Origin: Calliopum simillimum
Taxonomy: Eukaryota; Arthropoda; Insecta; Diptera; Lauxaniidae
Assembly (NCBI GenBank): GCA_951812925.1
Contig: OX638370.1
Coordinates: 32,111,948 to 32,175,947 of the forward strand
Direction: 5' to 3'
DNA length: 64,000 nucleotides
Under the pieces are notes generated by a model, which saw only the letters and a list, made by a program, of their open reading frames with translations, was not told the origin of the DNA and ran no database searches. The translations under genes were made by a program, and so were the position numbers. How positions within the stretch are numbered: the first letter of the stretch is position 1; each line of letters opens with the position of its first letter. Shown here piece after piece: positions 11,696 to 23,735 of this stretch.

Positions 11696-12390
11696 TAACA
11701 ATTTCTTAGGTTAAAAATTGTCCGAAATATGACCGCTCGAACATGAAAATTTTGTTTAAGCGGTCGGAAAAACTGTATTTTACTCAAAACCAAGGCATCT
11801 TACGAAAGAGAAGTATGTGCTATAAAATAATGAGGACTGTCCAAAGAATATTTATGATTTTTTTTCAGAATTTTTAGTATGTTCTACAATTTTTCAAAAA
11901 TTGGTCAAACAAAAGAAAAAAAAAATGTTTAATTTAAGTTCCAAAAAATCCTGAAAAAAATTCGCACGTATTTCTTTGACGATCCTAAGCAAGATGCCTT
12001 GGTTTCGAGTTAAAAGCGTTTTTTCAATCGCATAAAACTAAATTTGTATGTTCGATTGGTCATATTTCGGTAAATTTTTAACGTAGGAAATTTTTTAATA
12101 AAGCATTTTAAAGAAAATTTTATGGTCTTTTTTATATTTGGAAGAGTTAAGCACCTGAATATGATCCGATCACTCTTAATATCCTTAAAAAGCTCTCACT
12201 TGAGGCAATCACTTTCACGATATATGTTTTTAGTGCTTGTCTTATTATGTGTGTTTTTCTGCATAATGGAAGATCGTTGTGATCAAATGATTTTCAAACC
12301 CAATAAGTGCGCTGAAAATCCGAAGCCATATTGTTCCATAAGTAGCAGTCGAAAAAAAAAACAAATAGCTTTTGACGAAAAAGAATAATG

Positions 12391-13000
12391 TTCAGCAGTC
12401 TTCTGGACTAGCGAAAACGTTTGATAGAGTATGGCCAATAAACTTCTACATGAATATCACTATTTTATGTTAAAAAAAATGTCGAAATTTTTACTTTTTT
12501 TCTGCATCAAAGCTGGAGTCTCTCAGGTTAGCATTGGTCCTATCTTCCACCTACTTTATATCTACTCACGATTTACCATTTACCAACTATGCATGAAGTT
12601 CTTACTGGAACATTTGCAGACGATACTGCAGCTTTTGCTGTTGCAAAAGATCACAAAGAAGTTTTTTCGAAGCTTTACAAAAATATTGACGCAATATCCG
12701 CTTGTTTAAAACGCTGAAGTATGAAGACAAACGTGACTCAGTACGATATAATATTTACCACGGGCAAATATATATGTCCTGAAATCTAGCAAAACAATTT
12801 AGCTTTCCCTTCATCAGATGTTGTAAAATATTTTGGCATTCATTTGGTTAGACGTTTAACATGAAAGAATCATATCTTACTATAAGATAATCACTGGGTA
12901 TACAATTTGGCAACATAAAAGTACTTTCTGTCGATTCGCCATCGATTTAAAGGTTCCAATCCAAGATATAAGGATAATCGCCAAGGCTCCTTAGTGTAAG
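12391..13000 (+). pseudogene. Decayed jockey-type LINE reverse transcriptase fragment
   Basis: Across several frames one can read SSGLAKTFDRVW, then AGVSQVSIGPIFHLLYI (normally AGVPQGSVLGPILYLLY), then GTFADDTAAFAVAKDH (the FADD active-site box) and DVVKYFGIHLVRRLT (normally KYLGVHLDRRLTW). Order and spacing match the palm and thumb of a jockey-clade reverse transcriptase. Multiple frameshifts and stops show a dead fragment; neither LINE end is visible. Confidence 0.8.
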
Positions 13001-14722
13001 ACCAAACTCCAGAAGTTAGCAAATTTCACATGGGTATGTGACAACAAATTTAATCTAAACTTTATAGTGATTAGTGAAAAAAAGGCCTTGATTTATTCTA
13101 CGGAAATCATATTATTATTATCCTTCTGTGGCTGAAAAGCCAAGTTTATTTTCTCAATAATTTTATTTTAACTTTTTGGTAGAAGAACAACATATTCACT
13201 GTCAATTTTTATAAAGTTTTAATACGCAAGATAAAAATTTGTCCTTCTTTTTTTACTATGTTAGAAATGGGTATGACTTTGAATTATACACCATTAAAGT
13301 GGTATTTGTGAGTAGATGTGCACAAAGTCAAAATTATTTTCATATGTTGCCCTTAAGCCTGCCAAAACTATATACAACTTTTTCAATACTAACAACAACA
13401 AAATACGCGGTCACACCGGGCTGAAAAGAGGATGAAGCACAAAAATTCAAAAAGCATAACACTGTTCATGTTTTTGTTTTGTTTACCTTTCTCATTTGTC
13501 ATTGTACTAAGAATGATATTATAAATGAGGTTTTCTATTTTGTACCGAAGAGTGTCCAGAAAGTGCCAAAATTATTTAATACAGTTGTGGTAGAACTTTG
13601 AGAATTGGGCGTTTCTAGTATTGTTAAATATCCTATATCAGCATTTTTTTTCAGTTCATGCTTTCGGCCATTAATAGAATAAAAAATTGTGATGAAACGT
13701 ATAAAACTTAATAAAATACTTAATATTTGGAAGACTAAGCTTGCATCAAAATAACGGTACCAGCATTTTAAGCTTACCGTAAAGAATTTCCAGACAAAAC
13801 TTTTTTCTCATCTTTCGGTTAAGTTATGTAAAAATTTTTCTTTCACTTCTCGGACGTGAATGCATTTTGATGTTTAATATGAGACACCCTTTTTAAGGTT
13901 TACAAATTTAAGATATTGCCATTAAAATACATTAATGCTTCGAAACATTTGTAGCCTTTTTTACAAATTACGTTGTTTCCTTTTTGAAAGTAAACTCAAC
14001 CAACAATCGTATATATTTCATATAATTACAAGAATATTCCAAGAAGGACTAGGAATGTTGCTAAATTAAGGGAATAATACACAAGACATGGGTCAAATTA
14101 AAAATCAAAATAAGTAAATGAAAGATTGAATCTACTTGAAAACAAACAGTACTTGATACTACCAAAAACAAAAACAACAATACAACTTCTAATACGCGTA
14201 TCTACTTCATCAAACAAATTAACATTTACCGATGCTGTGGCCGATGCTTTTTTGTTGTGTGTCAACCTCCATAGACAAATACAAATACAAAAGAGTCGAG
14301 TTGTGCGCGTGGCACGTTCTTTAATTATCCTTTAAAATTCTTAATAATACTTGGCGTTTGACGTTTTTTTTTTCTCTTGTCTTTACGCGTTAATCCTCGT
14401 ACTAACTCACTCGCACTTATACCACAAGTGACATGGATTTTTCTTTTCTGCAAGCAATTTTGTTAGAGTTACCAGATAAATAATTTTTTTTTTTAAATAT
14501 TTCATATTTTTGTTAGTTTTCTACAAAAAGTGATAAAATCATTGCTTTTGCTTAGCGGCCACTAATGAAAGTTTAAATTATTAAACTTAATAAAAGGCTG
14601 TGGCAATTTGCATTAATGAAAGAGTTTTAAATTGCATCACAGCGCTGCTATCAGCTTACAAAGTTGTGAAAGTTGGGAAAATGTTGCATGTAAATTAATT
14701 AGAGGTTACTCATACGTCATAA
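13001..14722. other. Unassigned AT-rich DNA
   Basis: No gene recognised. The last part (about 14535-14722) resembles 17405-17590 through GCGGCCA.TAA, GAATTGCATCA and GTTACTCATACGTCAT-like blocks, suggesting an old duplicated or dispersed repeat. Confidence 0.4.
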
Positions 14723-15069
14723 TGTCCCATAATTCACGCAATATTTAAATTTATCGTTATTTGTGCAGTGAAGTGTCCCTGACCAGTGAAGAACAACATT
14801 TTGATAGCTGATACTTTATGGTTAGTAAAAATGGATTGAAAAAAAGATTTAATGCTGAATCAACGAAATTTATCCTCATTTATGAAAAATTGTCATAGAA
14901 AATTTCGACAAATGAGTGCGTATGTGCCAACTAAGTTATGAAGATCATCTGCTCGATGTGCTCTTACATCCATAACTTTGTTTAATGTACTTAATATTGC
15001 AATAAAAAAAAATTGCAAAAACAATATGTATTTTCAATTTAATTCAATTCTTGCGTTAATTATGGGACA
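14723..15069. mobile_element. MITE, TGTCCCATAATTCACGCAA family (347 bp)
   Basis: Starts TGTCCCATAATTCACGCAAT and ends ATTCTTGCGTTAATTATGGGACA, an inverted terminal repeat of about 19 bp. No coding capacity. Related to 6864-7000, 16079-16388 and the lone end at 30762-30781. Confidence 0.75.
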
Positions 15070-16078
15070 CTCTTTTAAACTTGTTTTACTTTTTTATGTT
15101 TTTTAGTTTTTCGTACTTTTTAAATTTTTATTATATTTTAGTTTTAAAATTCAGTTACTGTTGGCAACTCTATTCCTAACTACTGGCATAAAGCTCAACT
15201 GAATCCTATGAAATTAAATTCAAAGCTTCTTGTGGCAAAACGTAAAGTGTTGCCTCGACGACGACTACATACGCTAACGGAATTTATTAACTTTGACTCG
15301 TGCAAAAATTTTTGCTGCCAACGACATTGCCAGCTTATAGCAAAAAACAGAAAAAAAAAAACGACCGAATGAGCGTAAAAATTACGTTCAGGGGACAGAC
15401 AAAAGTGATTGCGCGAGAAGAAAATTCTTACTTTTTAATTTGCATACTCTCTCTCTGTGTATTTTCTGTGTGTACAAAAATTGTAATTAAAATTGTGTGA
15501 AATGGTGTAATGCGTGATAAGATGAAATCCTACACCAACAAATATAAGTAGCGTAAAGTACGCTACCAAAAACAACAACAGCAACAACATGCATATATTA
15601 AAAATAGCAAAATAAGCTTATGGAAAAGGATAAACCTACATATATAAATAGCGTAACAAGCAATTTTCCTGTGAAATGTAATGTTTTCTTTTCGTAATTA
15701 ATTTTCTTTTTTTTTTTCTTCCACTCCCAATTTACAATTTGCACTTTTTGCACGTACTTTGTAGGCGCTTGCAATTATGGCTTTTGCTATAAAAAAGTGC
15801 AATTATTTTTAAATTAAAAGCCTACAAACGAAATGTAAAAAGTGTTGTCAAAGAGTTTGTGTAAATCCATATGACATACGATGACACTTGTGATAAATTG
15901 TGCTTGTGATGAAAAAAGTTTGAGTGTGTAAATGTTTCAAATTTTTTTCACATGAAAGTTATTTTTAAATTAAGCGGCATTTTATGAGATATTTGCCGCC
16001 TTTAACGTTCTCTTTTGACAGCCAAGAATGTTAAATTTAAATTTTATTAAAACTTGTAAATCTTAATGAAATAAAGTT
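15070..16078. other. Unassigned AT-rich DNA
   Basis: No gene or repeat family recognised; CAA-type trinucleotide runs near 15570-15590. Confidence 0.45.
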
Positions 16079-16388
16079 TGTCCCATAATTCACGCAATAT
16101 TTAAATTTGCCATCATTTGTGCGGCAAATTATTGCCAACCAAAAAAGTAAAACAGTGAGATAGCTGACTAGCTTTAAGGCTAGTAAAAATGTAGCACAAA
16201 AGGACAAGAAAATCGGCTGTCATAGTTTGAAAATTTAGTACAAAATATGGTCGGAATATTGATAAAATTAAAACTTGTTGTTTCCTCATGTAGCACCACA
16301 GTTTTACTAACACTAAGCTTTCAGCTGTCAAGCTGTTTTTTTTTTTTTTTTTTTGATTAGCAACAAATCTTGCGCAAGTTTTGGGACA
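16079..16388. mobile_element. MITE, TGTCCCATAATTCACGCAA family (310 bp)
   Basis: Starts TGTCCCATAATTCACGCAAT and ends TTGCGCAAGTTTTGGGACA. The first 40 bp are nearly identical to the copy at 14723. A poly-T run precedes the right end. Confidence 0.72.
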
Positions 16389-16462
16389 CCGTTAACATAG
16401 CATATTTGGGTTATTCTAGAAAAAAGTCGTATTTTTGATTAAAAAAAGCAAAAACAAAATCA

Positions 16463-17107
16463 ATCAGCTACCATCTAAGTATGTATCAAATGTCATTGGT
16501 GGGTGGAGCTTTCCGATCCATCTTTTTTTTTGGTAAATAACTCCAACATTACAACAAAAAAAAGCAAAATGCATAGAGAACAACCACAAAAAATATTCAT
16601 CGGAAGTCTGGTCTTCGTTACTAGTTTCATTGACAACCACACCAAATCATCATATGAAATTACCGACATCCGAAAGAACTTGACAAGCTTGCTTTATTTA
16701 GCCTTTTGCATAGACTAGATGAGAATCACAGCAGAAAATTATAAGCAGCAAATGCAAAAGTTCTAATTTTTATTGTTTTCCCTTGTTATGCACAGCCTTG
16801 TAGTTTGTAATCGTTGATAGCGTCTTGCATGTGCTGAATTTAATTTTTTGCTGTGATTCTCATCTAGTCTATGCAAAAGGTTAAATAAAGCATGTTTGTC
16901 AAATTCTTTCGGATGTCGGCAAATTCGTCCGATGATTTAGTATGGTTATCAATAAAACTAGTAATGAAAACCAGACTTCCAATAAATATTTTTGTTGTTT
17001 TTCTCTATGCACTTGTTTTTGTAATGTTTGTGTTTTTTACTAAAAAGCATGGTACATTTAGCACCAACCACCAATGACATTTGACACATGCTTGCATGGT
17101 AGCTAAT
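16463..17107. mobile_element. Foldback-like element with approximately 280-bp arms
   Basis: The left arm (about 16463-16752) and right arm (about 16828-17107) are reverse complements: AGCTACCAT..., CAAATGTCATTGGTGG and ATAGACTAGATGAGAATCAC each occur once per arm. Each arm, read outward from the centre, opens a short frame starting MSANSSDDLVWL (right arm, plus strand) or MSVISYDDLVWL (left arm, minus strand) followed by a hydrophobic segment. A diverged single arm is at 4920-5165. Confidence 0.8.
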
Positions 17108-18600
17108 AATGTAAATCATTACCTGTTCAATACCACAAAAACAAAAAATAAAACTTTTTGCGAGGCCGTAAAAATTATATTTTAATTTTCATGTAATTTT
17201 CCATACTAAATTTTAAAATATTTATAAAATATCATTAATGAATTATACCATTTAAAAGCAAATTTTTCACATTTTTTATACTCAAAATTAGTGGGATGGT
17301 CATCACTGAGTGTGCATAAAATAAAAGTTACTCATACGTTATGGTGAACAACATGTATCACACTTATTTAATTTTATATAATTCTAAATATCTATTCGTT
17401 GTCCTACTGGCGGCCAGTAACGAAATTTAAAAAGCTTATATAGTCCATAAATTAAGATAAAATGCTTGCTGTATTTAGGTTTTGAATTGCATCAAACTTA
17501 TGACCCCTATAGCTGCTTAAATTTGAAAAGAAAGAATGGTTTTTAAATACCAAAGCTGCAGGTTACGCATACGTCACGATAAGCAATATTTTGTATAAAC
17601 GAATTTTCTTGCACAAGGGTGGAAAGAGAATTCTTTTTTAGTTTTTCAGATTTATACCTACTGAAAAACTTTTAAAATGTTGGTATGATAAAAATTATAA
17701 AACCGTCCGCTTTAGTGTTTTCTTCTATTTATGGAATGCTCAACAAAAAACATTTCTAAGTTTTACTGTTTTTTCATATATATTTTTGTAAAAATGAAAA
17801 CTTTTTTTCGATGTATTTTCAAACTATATGCTTTTGTTCCTTGTTGTACTTATGAAATAATCTACAATAATATCAAATTTAATTAATGGCCGTTGAAATT
17901 TTCTAGTGGTTTATGTCCTGGCAATTTTGTAAGTGTCTCATGTAAGCTTATTGCTCTTTTACTGTATTTTCCCGTATTAATTTCAAAATTTTGAAATTTT
18001 GCGCTTTTGCTTGTTACTTTTAAATTGACTAATTAGTTTGGTATTTACTTACTACTTGATATTAATTTCTTTGAAAAATTTACTTTTTTTCTATATATCT
18101 TTATATATGTACACACACACATACAATTATTTAGTGCTCTGACATATTGTAATTAATTTTGAAACTTTTTTGACATTTTAAATGTGATTAAATTGCAGAG
18201 GACGAAAACAAGTCATATTGTAGGTAACTAAAATAATAGACAACCATACAATGGTGACAATTACAGGTTAAATTGTTTAAGCTTAGACCCAGCGGGAAAA
18301 CAATGTCACTATTGCCAATTACGAGCATATAAAAAACATAGTCTTTTTCAACAATAGTCGCAGATTAAGACTTTTGATCAAGAAAAATTTAGTTTCCGAT
18401 CAGATTGTAATCATTAGAACTAATAGAACTCAAACTGATAAAAAAGTGATAGCTAGTAAATTGGATTGGATCAAATGGAATTTTGTATTGGGTTTATATA
18501 GCTTTTTGTAGAGTGCTAGTTTTGATTTGTGATATCTCGACGGTAACATTTGTAGAGTCTCAAATTTTGAGTTTGGTTCGAAATCGTGACGAAGGATATT
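17108..18600. other. Unassigned AT-rich DNA
   Basis: No gene recognised. A short (AC)n run occurs at about 18111-18120, and 17405-17590 is a weak match to 14535-14722. Confidence 0.45.
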
Positions 18601-19003
18601 TAGGTGTTGAAACTATTAAGTAAACCAGACTAAAAAATTACATTCATCTGATTTTACATGCCAATCCAAAACCAAATTATGTATATTATGTTGCCAATAT
18701 CTCTATAACCAAATATTTAATTTTTATAAACAACTGAACATATGTAGTGTTTGTTCACTGGGTAATATATGATTTCTTATTGCTTATAATGAACTCCGGT
18801 TACACCCAGTTCTATAGCTCGGATATGTTCACCCAATCCAATATTCATGGTTAATTTTTAGAAAAATATGCGAATGGAAATTAAACTGAGATATAAGATT
18901 GAGACTGCCGCGGATAGTACAACCTTTAATGAAAAGCAGCTTTGGAATTAGTGGAATAAGGCGGTCTTAATTAATATGACCCCTAATGAAAGGCATGCTT
19001 AGG
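18601..19003. repeat. Segment shared with 31881-32287, left part of a duplicated block
   Basis: From GAAACTATTAAGTAAACC to GGCATGCTTAGG this is nearly identical to 31890-32287. Its last 110 bp consist of minisatellite-type units (GATAGTACAACCTTTAATGA and CCCCTAATGAAAGGCATGCT) like those after the mariner at 20223-20950. Confidence 0.8.
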
Positions 19004-20222
19004 ATATTTCTGGCCTTATAATGAAAATGCGAATATTTATCATCAAAAATGGTTTTATTGATTTTCAAAGTATTCTCCAGCATGATTTATTAACTTTTGC
19101 ATGCGCTCAAACCAATTGTCGAAACACTTTTTCCACTCCGATTGAGACACCTCCAAAACATGGTTTTTGAACGCTTCAACAGCATTTTCTGGCGACGAAA
19201 ATCATTGACCACGCATTTTTTTCTTGATGTGCGGGAATAAAAAGAAGTCATTGGGTGCCAAGTCAAGGCTGTACGGCGGATGACCCATCAATTCGACGTT
19301 TTGGCCGGTCAAAAAGGCGCTGGTTTGAGCCGATGTGTGAGAGCTCGCATTGTCATGATTCGTCTTCTCTTGTTGGTGTTTCGAATTTCTCCGAAGACTT
19401 CAGGCAAACAAATTTTGGTGTACTACTCAGAATTGACCGTTCTACGTTGCTCAAGAGGAACAGTCGCCACATGACCAGTTTTGCCGAAGAAACAGGCGAC
19501 CATTTGCTTCGAAGTGCGTCTTCCACGAACAACTTTCGTTCGATTTGGCTCGTCTTCGAAGACCCACACGGTCGATTGCTGTTTTTTTTTCGGGCTCATA
19601 CGCATAGATCCATGATTCGTCACCTGTGACGATCTTATAAACGTCTTTTGAAGCACCGCGATCCTTGTTTTGAGTGATTGTCAAATTGTGCGGAATCCAA
19701 TGAGAACCAGCCAGATGTTCATGCAATAGCGATTGTATGTTAGTGGGAGAAATGCCCAAGGATGCCTCTATCTCATGGTATGTCACATGACGATCTTGCA
19801 TTATCAGTTCACGCATGGCATCAATGTTCTCTGGCACAACGGCCGTTTTTGGACGACCTTCACGTAATTCGTCTTTGAGCGAGCGTCGGCCAGGATTGAA
19901 TTCATTAAACTAGTTTTTCACAGTGCTATAGGATGGTGCTTCATCGCCATACAAAGATTTAAATTCATTGATGCACTCTTGTCGTGATAATTCACGTCGA
20001 AAGTTGTGAAAAATGATAGCACGAAAATGTTCACGAGTTAATTCCATTTTTTTGACAAATTGATTTTTTCGAGTCACTGCAAACAACACAAATGATGGTC
20101 GTACGTCAAAACGCTCTGAGTACGTTTAAGCTAAAAAATATCAAACTTTCCAATAGAAATGTCAGATTGCACCTGGCAACACTTACTGTTGCCTAGGCCA
20201 GAAATATATCGAGCAGCCTACG
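19004..20222 (-). mobile_element. mariner element, left terminus missing
   Basis: Same family as 2102-3378. The right terminus is intact (CGAGCAGCCTACG, then TA at 20223-20224). The left terminus lacks its first 14 or so bases: the repeat joins at ATATTTCTGGCC. The copy at 32288-33198 has exactly the same left junction. Confidence 0.88.
19055..20047 (-). pseudogene. mariner transposase pseudogene (DD34D)
   Basis: The start codon is at 20045-20047 and the stop at 19055-19057 (FENQ then TAA). Readable blocks include PENIDAMRELIMQDRHVTYH, VTGDESWIYAYEPEK, KQMVACFFGKTGHVATVPLE and, in another frame, AHPPYSP-like residues. It carries several deletions, for example in the region before TGDES and in the HHDNAS region near 19350-19370, so the second catalytic block is damaged. 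Confidence 0.85.
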
Positions 20223-20950
20223 TATTAGACGACCACAAATAGAACAACCTCTAATTAAAGGTATGCTTTGGATAATGGCAATGGCCTCGAATAGTACGAC
20301 CTTAAATTAGAGTTATGATAAGGATTAGATGGCCACAAATGGAACAATCTCTAGTAGAAGTTTTAAGATTCGGTGATAGATACCCACTAATAGTACTTAC
20401 GATTCTAATGGAAGGTATGTTTACGATTCCGAAAAGATTGCCACAAATAGTACGATCATTAGTGAAAGGTGGGTATAGGACTAGGATATTAGATGGAAGG
20501 TATGCTTGGGATCAGAAATATTAGATGACTACGAAAAGTATGACCTATAACAATAGGTATTCTGGGAATAAGGATTATTAGATGGCCACGCATAGTAAAA
20601 TTTTTAATGGAATGTATGCTTAGGATTAGATTGTCACGAATAGAACGGCCATTAATGAAAAGTAGGAGTAGAATAAGAACTAGAATATTAGGTGTTCACG
20701 AATAGTACGATCTCTAACGGAAGGTATGTTTAGGATTCCGTGATAGATGGTCACGAATAATACGACCATTAGTGAAAGGTGGGTGTAGGTATGCTTGGAA
20801 TCAGGAACATTAGCTGGGCACGAATAGTACGATATTTAATGGAAGGTATGTATGCTAAGGATTAGATCGCCACAAAAAGTACGGCCTTAAGTAGTGGTAG
20901 AATAAGCATTAGGATATTTAGTGGCCACAAATAGTATAAATCCTCATAAG
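20223..20950. repeat. Degenerate minisatellite, unit about 50-60 bp
   Basis: Imperfect units containing GGCCACGAATAGTACGACC, TTAATGGAAGGTATGCTTAG and GGATTAGAT recur about a dozen times. The same units occur on the other side of the mariner at about 18895-19003, so the mariner sits inside the array. Confidence 0.8.
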
Positions 20951-22158
20951 TTTTCCTCACTGGGATATTTTCATTTAAACTACACATATAAAAAGCGCTG
21001 ATATTAAAACGATTTTTAAGTTACTCCATGTAAGTGAGAGTAAAGGTTATTTGTTACAAACATAAGATGCATATGTCTGTTGCTGCTGTTGTGTGGTGTT
21101 GAAACAACATGTCAGCGTGTCAGCTTGTGTATTCGTGCTGCCTTTAATTACTTTTGATGCTTCCAATGTATGAGTGTACATTATGCTATGTTCCTCCAAT
21201 ATATATAAGTGTGCGTGCGTGCGCAACACTTAGAAAGCAAAAAACCGAAAAACAAAAATAATGATATTTCACTAAAGAAATCATTAATTTGAAGTGGAAC
21301 AAAAAAATTTTTCTAAGTAGGAAAGCATAGTGCCTCATGCTGTTTTTTTCTTGGTTTTCGGTGTTTATTTGTTGTCTTTTGTTGAAGTGTAACCACCACT
21401 ATTTTTGTAAATGTTTTTCACTTATTTATATACACATGCCATATGAGTGCATATGTGTGAGTATTTGCTTTAATGGTTTATTAAGCAATAAATGTGTGAT
21501 TATATGTTACAAATAGAATTAGGAGTTCGTGGGAAAAACTATTAATGCCAACACTTATGTTCTGGAGTTGTTAATTAGACAAGTGGTATGACATGCTAAC
21601 TGCGCTTAAAGTTATGAAACTCTCTAAGTTTTATTGTACACATTGAGAGTTTAATTGTCGAAACATAAAATATTTTCTTAAAGGCATGGAATTGAATGAG
21701 ATTTACGAAATTTTACCGAAAAATATTTAAAATTGCGCTTATAATATCAAAGATTGGCTGTACGAAACACTCAAAAACTTTCCAATAAAATTCTTTCAAA
21801 AAATTTAAAAAACATAGTTTTTATCCTAACACCAGGAAAATCAAATCAGAATCCAAGAAACTTACAGCCGCTCTCTCCTTGAAGTAACTAATACAAGATG
21901 CTACTATAGAAAAACTTATTTTCAGTACCATTTGTTGGATCAATCTGCAAAGCAGTATCAATTGAGTTGCTATGAAGTTTTGGTAGAAATGTTCTCTATC
22001 ATTTACGGCAAATTCTTCAATTCAATAAATACTGTTGCAAGAATTTTCGCTAGACACTATTTAGTTAGAAAACAGGTTTTCTAACTTGGGATTTTTCTGT
22101 GTAATTACTATAGACCCTGTTTGCAGAAAATGAAAAACCAAAACACAAATTGTGCCAT
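20951..22158. other. Unassigned AT-rich DNA
   Basis: No gene recognised; contains short CAG/CTG-type runs near 21080. Confidence 0.45.
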
Positions 22159-22454
22159 CTAATGTAATGTAATGTAATGTAATGTAATGTAATGTAATGT
22201 AATGTAATGTAATGTAATGTAATGTAATGTAATGTAATGTAATGTAATGTAATGTAATGTAATGTAATGTAATGTAATGTAATGTAATGTAATGTAATGT
22301 AATGTAATGTAATGTAATGTAATGTAATGTAATGTAATGTAATGTAATGTAATGTAATGTAATGTAATGTAATGTAATGTAATGTAATGTAATGTAATGT
22401 AATGTAATGTAATGTAATGTAATGTAATGTAATGTAATGTAATGTAATGTAATG
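22159..22454. repeat. TAATG pentanucleotide microsatellite, about 59 copies
   Basis: An uninterrupted run of TAATG units for about 296 bp with no visible interruption until ATATATAATC. Degenerate units (TAATGTAACATCATG) follow immediately. Confidence 0.98.
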
Positions 22455-23735
22455 ATATATAATCTTATCTAATGTAACATCATGTTATCGCTCCTTAACT
22501 TATCAATGGCATAAATTTAAAATTTAAAATGGATATTTAAAGTATTTGTTTCAAAATGAGCAGTCCCAAGCTTCTAGAAAGAAAACCTGCAGTTATAGTT
22601 AGCAATTATAGTTCCATTGTCTCTTTAAAATCAAATTGAAGTAGTCGAATTTCGGCCGCAAGGCGAAATCTACATAGTAAGCATAAATCTACTGCGCTGT
22701 CTAAAGCTTGGTTTATCTAACAGCTGAACATGATTCCCGTATTTGACTAAATAATTTGCTTTACTGAGGGTTTTATACTAATTATTTGAGATAATATGAC
22801 TGAAATATTACTTAGTATAATTGTAAACAGGGACCCTTTCTGAAAACTTCGCGAAAATTCGCCGATTTTGAACAAGAAGTTGTGGTTTTTGCCATACGAT
22901 CTTAAACTTTAATCTTAAGTTATAATCACCGAAATCAATATAATTAAAATTTGATTTTGTTTCCGCGTAATCAAATTTTAATATGATAAAATAAATCTCT
23001 TCGGAGATACAAAACGACGCAACTCAATAGTTGTCAAATGTCAGTCAATTTGATGCCAGTAAATGCAGCAGGCGTTAGATGCTGCCTGGAGCAACTTTAT
23101 GCGCATAAAGTGCAACGACGATTGCATGTTGATCATCAGAAGCAATGGCCCAATGGCAAATTGCAATAAAAACAGAAAAATATAAAAAATTATTTTTAAT
23201 GGCTGTTGTTGTTGTTGTTGTTTGTTTTTAACCCTCATAGCAAAATGCATTTCAATTACTCCAGTGGGATTTATGTTGCATTCATCGTTTGTTGGTTGGG
23301 GTCTTTGAGCATTAGTTTTTGCAGTTTTTTTTTGCTGCATTTTTTAGCATATTTTTGTATTCCTTATGTAGTTTGCTTTTTCCTTATTTCGTTATTGAAT
23401 TTATTTAATATCGCTTTCGTCCTTTTTAGATTTTCTATTTTCTTTCTTTCCTTCTGTTTATGCTGTAAGTGCATTTTGTTTAACATTGATACTGGCTTAC
23501 TGGTTACTTTATGCGCAACTTTATGACGGTACCAATAGTACCCTTGGAGAATTTCCTTTTCAATTTAATTGGAATTACATTACGGTATCGATTGTAAATT
23601 GAATGTTTCAATTTATTTATCTAGATATATATATTGCATTTATTTCAATTGAAGATTGATTACCATGGTTGCTTTTAAATATTTTAGAGAATCTTCCAAA
23701 AAATGTTTTATTTGAATATCTAATTAATTTTATTT
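22455..23735. other. Unassigned DNA
   Basis: No gene recognised. Contains a small hairpin (AAAATTTGATT / AATCAAATTTT) at about 22946-22982 and a GTT run at 23203-23222. Confidence 0.45.

Larger units (their letters stand above)
10420..12135. mobile_element. Inverted-repeat element interrupted by a pogo-like insertion
   Basis: The left arm (10420-10472 joined to 11696-11812) matches the reverse complement of the right arm (about 11985-12135). Landmarks are AAAATGCTTTATT, GAAATATGACC and AACCAAGGCATCTT / AAGATGCCTTGGTT. The arms align continuously only if the insertion at 10473-11695 is removed. Confidence 0.7.
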
